Positions 63,713 to 64,000 of a DNA stretch of 64,000 nt are shown piece after piece. Within the stretch, counting starts at the first letter, position 1. Every line of letters starts with the position of its first letter. The notes under the pieces are model-generated. The model searched no databases. It was not told the DNA's origin and worked only from the letters and a program-made list of their open reading frames with translations. Made by a program: the position numbers and the translations under genes. This stretch comes from Sphingobacteriales bacterium (GTDB lineage: Bacteria; Bacteroidota; Bacteroidia; Chitinophagales; Chitinophagaceae). The stretch lies in contig JACRJO010000017.1 in NCBI GenBank assembly GCA_016219985.1, positions 1-64,000 of the forward strand, written 5' to 3'.

Positions 63713-64000
63713 ACAGAGGTCAGGAAATGGCATTAAGTTAAGGGAAGTAAATAAGGTATATTCAGAACCGGTATTATTACGCCAGTAGAAATGAGGAAAT
63801 CTGCATTGTCCCCCGCGCGGCGGGGGAAGTGGGTCAAACATAAGGAACCGTACAAATCGGGGTGGACATATGAAAGATTTTCCTTTTTCCACCCCCATTT
63901 GAAATTTCTTTCAAATAGCGCACCCGGCCCCCGCCAGACGGGGGACAGCGCACTGTCACTCTCTTCGGTTTGCGTAATTCTTAACCTACTATCATTGTTC
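63713..64000. other. Gene-free sequence with short GC hairpins
   Basis: I see no gene. Structures: GGGGTGGA / TCCACCCC (63859-63895), CCCCCGC / GCGGGGG (63810s) and CCCCCG / CGGGGG (63935 area). A minus-strand 64-codon frame reads through these hairpins and looks spurious. The sequence runs off the window. Confidence 0.4.

Noticed and set aside
63704..63898. 64-codon minus-strand gene near the right edge
   Set aside because: It translates the GC hairpins (PLPPPRGGQ); a typical false ORF over a palindrome.

Overview
The window looks like a piece of a Bacteroidota chromosome, most likely Chitinophagaceae or a close relative. Supporting signs: promoter boxes of the TAnnTTTG type, a fused SecDF, a long NusB (308 aa), several very large secreted proteins with type IX secretion (T9SS) or CHU_C C-terminal domains, outer-membrane beta-barrel proteins, and a GroEL ending in MGGMGY. 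Most genes are housekeeping or envelope genes. The spaces between them are unusually rich in short repeats.

Layout. 0-6.6 kb: end of an IS-type transposase, a SnoaL-like protein, a GH20 hexosaminidase, a REP-associated (RAYT) transposase between two matching palindromes, a NagB/PIG-L fusion, a Bax-inhibitor-1-like membrane protein and a small beta-barrel protein. 6.9-7.5 kb: tRNA-Arg followed by a small GIY-YIG nuclease gene, then a second, degraded copy of (tRNA 3' half + terminator + GIY-YIG start). 7.5-13.2 kb: a caspase-like/TPR protein (1109 aa) divergent from a CHASE2 membrane protein and a FecR-like secreted protein; I read these as one uncharacterised signalling or effector module. 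13.4-17 kb: an M16 protease pair, then an 860-bp gene-free block of ~146-bp tandem repeats. 17-26.5 kb: rlmH, rhomboid protease, tilS (with an in-frame heptamer repeat), etfB-etfA, bifunctional nuclease, ispE, queD, ornithine aminotransferase. 26.7-48.5 kb: four large secreted proteins (one split by a one-base frameshift in a G5 run) alternating with an amino-acid permease, an ABC-F ATPase with a degenerate second ATPase domain, and groES-groEL. 48.6-54.5 kb: nusB, a DUF1573 protein, yajC, coaE, a flavodoxin-fold oxidoreductase, a Crp/Fnr regulator, a DUF4395 protein and a lipoprotein. 54.7-57.1 kb: an accessory patch with two low-GC genes that share both 5' and 3' flanks, separated by 109-bp tandem repeats. 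57.2-63.2 kb: an aminotransferase, a class-A-beta-lactamase-like serine hydrolase and secDF, followed by ~179-bp direct repeats to the end of the window.

Degenerate 7-bp repeats recur in at least seven places. Several lie directly in gene leaders (aminotransferase, etfA, groEL, coaE) and one is translated inside TilS. The best candidates for something undescribed are the caspase/CHASE2/FecR module, the tRNA-linked GIY-YIG cassette and the shared-flank gene pair at 55.4-57.1 kb. All functional calls come from reading the protein sequences and motif memory; no database search was run.
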